Notes under the pieces: model-generated
Database searches by the model: none
Seen by the model: only the letters and a program-made list of their open reading frames with translations
What the model was told of the DNA's origin: nothing
Assembly: GCA_947504795.1 (NCBI GenBank)
Contig: CANNJG010000058.1
Location: forward strand, 1 to 9,814
DNA length: 9,814 bases
Source of the DNA: Legionellaceae bacterium
GTDB lineage: Bacteria; Pseudomonadota; Gammaproteobacteria; Legionellales; Legionellaceae
Direction of reading: 5' to 3'
Program-made: the position numbers and the translations under genes
Shown: piece after piece, positions 7,244 through 9,814 of the stretch
How positions within the stretch are numbered: position 1 is the first letter of the stretch
Layout: each line of letters opens with the position of its first letter

Positions 7244-7618
7244 ATGGACGATACAATGACACTATTACCCGAAGTACGATTGCATTTTAATATTAAGCAT
7301 CCGACGATGGAAGAAGCCTACTGGTATGGTTATGAATGTGCACACGCGGATATCCAGGAAGAAGAAAACCCATTTACAACAGGTAGTATCGAAAATGACT
7401 CCTGGATGGATGGTTGGTGGGCTGGCTTTTATAACGAAGAACCTATATTTTCCTGTCCTACGACCTTTGAACAGACTGCGATCAAATCTGAGCAATCTGC
7501 GAATGATCATGTGTATCATGAACACATCGAAAATTTCTTCATTAAGTTTTTGGAGATTTCGGGCGTGCTCGTAATTTCTGCGATGGTTGGTTATCAATTG
7601 ATTGAACTGGTGGCGTAA
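7244..7618 (+). CDS. LetE-like small protein with RMF-like motif and C-terminal hydrophobic helix
   Basis: A 124-aa protein with a strong ribosome binding site (AAGGAG 7231-7236, 7 bases before the ATG), so very probably a real gene. Residues 25-63 (AYWYGYECAHAD, then ENPF at 41-44, then SWMDGWWAGFY at 53-63) follow the pattern of ribosome modulation factor: a GYxAxxxG-type helix, a C/N-P-[YF] turn and a W-x-x-G-W helix. RMF is ~55 aa and inactivates ribosomes as dimers in stationary phase. This protein is more acidic through 36-52 (IQEEENP) than basic RMF, so direct rRNA binding is uncertain. Residues about 103-123 (FLEISGVLVISAMVGYQLIEL) form one hydrophobic helix, a possible tail anchor. 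In Legionella, as I recall, letE (transmission trait enhancer) lies close after the suc genes, and that synteny suggests this is its counterpart. The identity is an inference, so no symbol is given. Confidence 0.82.
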   Translation: MDDTMTLLPEVRLHFNIKHPTMEEAYWYGYECAHADIQEEENPFTTGSIENDSWMDGWWAGFYNEEPIFSCPTTFEQTAIKSEQSANDHVYHEHIENFFIKFLEISGVLVISAMVGYQLIELVA

Positions 7619-7628
7619 GCTGCCAGTT
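7605..7628 (+). other. Stem-loop with GNRA-type loop spanning the stop codon of the RMF-like gene
   Basis: AACTGGTGGC (7605-7614) pairs with GCTGCCAGTT (7619-7628) over 10 bp, including two G.U pairs, and closes a GTAA tetraloop of the stable GNRA class. The TAA stop (7616-7618) is in the loop. Only mixed sequence (ATCCATACG) follows, so it is at best a weak terminator. A 3'-end stabiliser or pause element is equally possible. Confidence 0.45.
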
Positions 7629-7949
7629 ATCCATACGTAGCCAGGATAATTAGAATAGTTAGATGGATCCAGTACGAGACGTATGATAGGATATCGGCGT
7701 CAAAGTTTTGGTTTGGGTCACAAATGAAGCGAGCGTCACTGACTAGCATGGTAGTATTATCCTGCGCTAACTCCCCCCTGTGCGTTGCCTGCAGAGAATG
7801 TTGCTAATGAATCAGAATTTGCGTAAACCCCTTATGTTTTTGTTGAATTGAGTATTTTTCTCAGTCATTTAGTCACGGTGTTTTCGGAAGAATGACGTAA
7901 GGCGTGAGCAGTGATTGATTAACATGCTGGGTAAAAAGGAATTTTTTAA
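7619..7949. other. 331-base non-coding stretch with inverted repeat and GGA motifs
   Basis: No reading frame here looks like a protein. The left part (7619-7700) is structured. TATCCATACGT (7628-7638) is mirrored by ACGTATG (7679-7685) plus GATA (7690-7693), which allows a 7+4 bp stem with a 4-base bulge around a ~40-base loop. Three GGA motifs (AGGA 7643-7646, ATGGA 7663-7667, AGGA 7688-7691) and the palindrome TGGATCCA (7664-7671) fall in or beside it. The right part (about 7700-7949) is A/T-rich and must include the promoter of the FAD oxidoreductase if that gene has its own, but I find no good -35/-10 pair. AAGGA at 7936-7940 is the ribosome binding site of the next gene. Confidence 0.4.
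7936..7940 (+). promoter_or_regulatory. Ribosome binding site for the TTG start at 7950
   Basis: AAGGA lies 9 bases before TTG 7950. An in-frame TAA occupies 7947-7949, directly before the TTG, so no start further upstream is possible. The next in-frame ATG would remove the whole FAD-binding N-terminus. Confidence 0.7.
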
Positions 7950-9194
7950 TTGAAACGAGTTGCAGTGATTGGGTCAGGGATATCAGGGTTGGTCAGCGCA
8001 TATTTATTGAGCAATCGCCATGATGTGTCGTTGTTTGAAGCAAATAATTATCTTGGCGGCCATACTCACACCGTTGGATTTGAGTTAGAGGGTCATCCAT
8101 ATGCTATTGACACTGGATTTATTGTTTTTAATAAGAAAACGTATCCTAATTTTTGTAATCTGTTAGAAACGCTGAATGTACCTATCCAACTTAGCGAAAT
8201 GAGTTTTAGCTACAGTTCGGACATCAAAGATTTTGAATATAATGGCCATAGCCTTAACACCTTGTTCGCAGATCGCCGAAATATATACCAACCAGATTTT
8301 TACCGGTTTATCAAAGACATTATAACGTTCAATAGAGATGCTAAAAAATTTTTGATAGACGATACGGATCCTTATCTAACAATTAAAGAGTTTTTGCACC
8401 AACGTAAGTACTCCCAAACATTCATAGACTGTTATCTGCTCCCCATGCTTGCGGCTATATGGTCTAAAAATAAAGCGGACACCTTAAATTGTTCTGCTTA
8501 TTTCATTTTCAAATTTTATGCTAACCACGGCTTATTAGATTTGCATAATAGACCACCGTGGTACGTCATTGCCCAGGGGTCAAAAAATTATATTGAGCCC
8601 ATGGTGCGGAATCTAAAAGACAAGATTTATTTGAATACGAAAGTTGATGCGATAATACGCGAAAACAATCAAGTGGCTATCCATTCTGGCGGTCATGTAT
8701 TCATGTTTGATGCGGTGATTATTGCAACCCACAGCGACCAGGCGCTCCAACTTCTACACAACCCTAGTGACTCAGAATTGCGTCTCTTATCATCAATAAA
8801 ATACACAGAAAATGAAGTGATTTTGCACACAGATGAGCGGGTTATGCCTAAACGTAGACTAGCTTGGGCAAGTTGGAACTATTTGGACAATGAGAGCGCC
8901 TTCCCAACCCTGACTTATTATATGAATCGTCTACAATCAATCACCTCCGACGTTAATTTTTTTGTATCGGTTAATCTTCAAAAAGTGATAGATAGCCATA
9001 AAATTATTCGGCGTTTTCAATACGCGCATCCTTGCCTAGATGTCACCGCCATGAAGGCGCAGGAACAGATCGCATCAATTAATGGTATCAATAACACCTA
9101 TTTTGTCGGCAGTTATTGGGGATATGGATTTCATGAGGATGGCGTTAACAGCGCCATTCATACGTGTAAGTTGCTAGAGGACGCGCATGTTTAA
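7950..9194 (+). CDS. FAD-dependent oxidoreductase of the COG2907 (amine-oxidase-like) family
   Basis: A 414-aa flavoprotein. The N-terminus is a Rossmann dinucleotide-binding fold: GSGISG at 8-13, the acidic Glu30 (LFEA) that contacts the FAD ribose, and LGGH at 35-38. The middle has family-typical features: MLAAIWS, AYFIFKFYANHGLL and PPWYVIAQGSKNYI (the PWY-xxx-GS-xxYI element). VIIATHSDQALQLL closes the FAD-binding subdomain. The C-terminal FVGSYWGYGFHEDGVNSAI is the second FAD-contact motif of amine-oxidase/desaturase-like flavoproteins. No signal peptide is evident, so it is probably cytoplasmic. The TTG start is forced by an adjacent upstream in-frame stop. The substrate is unknown. In many proteobacteria this family sits beside DUF1365 and a cyclopropane-fatty-acid-synthase-like methyltransferase, which suggests action on fatty acyl chains. 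The next gene overlaps it by 8 bases. It appears more A/T-rich than the suc genes. Confidence 0.9.
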   Translation: MKRVAVIGSGISGLVSAYLLSNRHDVSLFEANNYLGGHTHTVGFELEGHPYAIDTGFIVFNKKTYPNFCNLLETLNVPIQLSEMSFSYSSDIKDFEYNGHSLNTLFADRRNIYQPDFYRFIKDIITFNRDAKKFLIDDTDPYLTIKEFLHQRKYSQTFIDCYLLPMLAAIWSKNKADTLNCSAYFIFKFYANHGLLDLHNRPPWYVIAQGSKNYIEPMVRNLKDKIYLNTKVDAIIRENNQVAIHSGGHVFMFDAVIIATHSDQALQLLHNPSDSELRLLSSIKYTENEVILHTDERVMPKRRLAWASWNYLDNESAFPTLTYYMNRLQSITSDVNFFVSVNLQKVIDSHKIIRRFQYAHPCLDVTAMKAQEQIASINGINNTYFVGSYWGYGFHEDGVNSAIHTCKLLEDAHV

Positions 9195-9814
9195 TCGTTT
9201 GTTGTTTACAGGAACGCTCAGGCATCGTCGCTTTAGTCCAAAAGCCCATGGGTTTTCTTACAAAGTGCGTATGTTTTGTTTTGAACCAGCACAAATTGAA
9301 ATGATAGTTAAAAAAAATAAACACATCTCAATAGAGCGATTTAATTGGTTTTCATTTCGACGTAAGCATTATCTTAATCATCCTGAGATACCCTTAGATG
9401 AATACGCAAGGCAATTAGTCGCTGAAAAATTTTCGCATTACCCTAAAGGAGCACTCTATCTCTTAACCCATCTTTCCTGTTTTGGTTATTGTTTTAATCC
9501 CATTAGCTTATATTTTATTTTGGATGAAACGAATCAACACTTGGATTACTTAATCTTAGAGGTTACCAATACCCCGTGGGGAGAACGACATAATTATGTT
9601 CTGAAAAACAATCAAGAATCGACAGAAGGGCGATACCATTTTCAATTTAAAAAAGAGCTCCATGTATCGCCATTTTTAGCTATGAACTATACTTATCAGT
9701 TTAATTTGAAGTTAACTGAGCATGAAATTATCGTACATATGGAAAATCTTGTTGATGAGAAAAAAGATTTTGATGCAACCCTTATGCTTAGATCAATGGA
9801 TAAAAACAAAACAC
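9187..9814 (+). CDS. DUF1365 family protein (3' end beyond window)
   Basis: An open frame of 209 codons from ATG 9187 to the window end without a stop; family members are usually about 250-270 aa, so most of the gene is present. Family hallmarks are LFTGTLRHRRFSPKAHGFSY near the N-terminus (residues 6-24), GYCFNPISLYF at 100-110, EVTNTPWGERHNY at 125-137 and LHVSPFLAMNYTY from about 158. No catalytic mechanism is established for the family as far as I know. It co-occurs with COG2907 flavoproteins and cyclopropane-synthase-like methyltransferases, and a role in membrane lipid modification is inferred from that. The ATG lies inside the end of the FAD oxidoreductase gene (8-base overlap, ATGTTTAA), with AGAGGA shortly upstream (about 9176-9181) as a ribosome binding site. 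Translational coupling is therefore likely. The missing stop is due only to the window edge. Confidence 0.93.
   Translation, partial: MFNRLLFTGTLRHRRFSPKAHGFSYKVRMFCFEPAQIEMIVKKNKHISIERFNWFSFRRKHYLNHPEIPLDEYARQLVAEKFSHYPKGALYLLTHLSCFGYCFNPISLYFILDETNQHLDYLILEVTNTPWGERHNYVLKNNQESTEGRYHFQFKKELHVSPFLAMNYTYQFNLKLTEHEIIVHMENLVDEKKDFDATLMLRSMDKNKT

Noticed and set aside
7265..7597. Open frames on both strands overlapping the RMF-like gene
   Set aside because: The 7244-7618 frame alone has a strong ribosome binding site and a recognisable motif; the others look like frame shadows.
7724..7807. A 27-codon + strand frame with five Cys (ending CVACRECC) in the gap before the FAD oxidoreductase
   Set aside because: No good ribosome binding site, very short, and no family likeness. 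The Cys cluster is odd, but chance is the simpler explanation without conservation data.
7841..7871. Possible -35 TTGAAT (7843-7848) for the FAD oxidoreductase gene
   Set aside because: At 17 bases downstream the sequence is CATTTA, a poor -10 box, so no promoter is called.

Overview
The window is a stretch of gammaproteobacterial chromosome of moderately low GC. Gene content and order point to Legionellales (Legionella/Coxiella-type relatives). The TCA-cycle run sdhB | sucA-sucB-sucC-sucD is followed by pdxH and then by a small gene that resembles, by position and by its RMF-like motif, the Legionella letE gene. The taxon is an inference from memory of gene order and protein likeness, not from a search.

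Layout. Bases 1-168 are the 3' end of sdhB, with a Rho-independent terminator at 195-228. After a 236-base gap with a hairpin in the sucA leader come four tightly spaced genes on the + strand: sucA (405-3206), sucB (3243-4445), sucC (4460-5620, start corrected from an upstream in-frame TTG) and sucD (5629-6501). pdxH (6511-7167) follows sucD by 9 bases in the same frame and is probably translationally coupled to it. After 76 bases comes a 124-aa RMF-like protein with a C-terminal hydrophobic helix (7244-7618). Bases 7619-7949 carry no convincing gene but hold a hairpin over the stop codon, an inverted repeat and several GGA motifs. The last part is the start of a different functional unit: an FAD-dependent oxidoreductase of the COG2907 kind (7950-9194, TTG start) overlapping by 8 bases a DUF1365 protein that runs off the window (9187-9814).

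How the genes work together. SucA (E1) and SucB (E2), with an E3 lipoamide dehydrogenase that must be encoded elsewhere, convert 2-oxoglutarate to succinyl-CoA. SucCD converts this to succinate with formation of a nucleoside triphosphate. Succinate dehydrogenase, of which SdhB is the iron-sulfur subunit, oxidises succinate to fumarate. PdxH makes pyridoxal phosphate, the cofactor of the transaminases that exchange amino groups with 2-oxoglutarate. The FAD oxidoreductase/DUF1365 pair is typically found beside a cyclopropane-fatty-acid-synthase-like methyltransferase, so a lipid-modification cluster probably continues beyond base 9814.

Most of the window is ordinary core metabolism. The points most worth a second look are the membrane-anchored RMF-like protein, the replaced FMN-contact arginine in an otherwise canonical PdxH, and the structured, GGA-rich non-coding stretch after the RMF-like gene. 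I see no tRNA, rRNA, CRISPR array, insertion sequence or phage gene.
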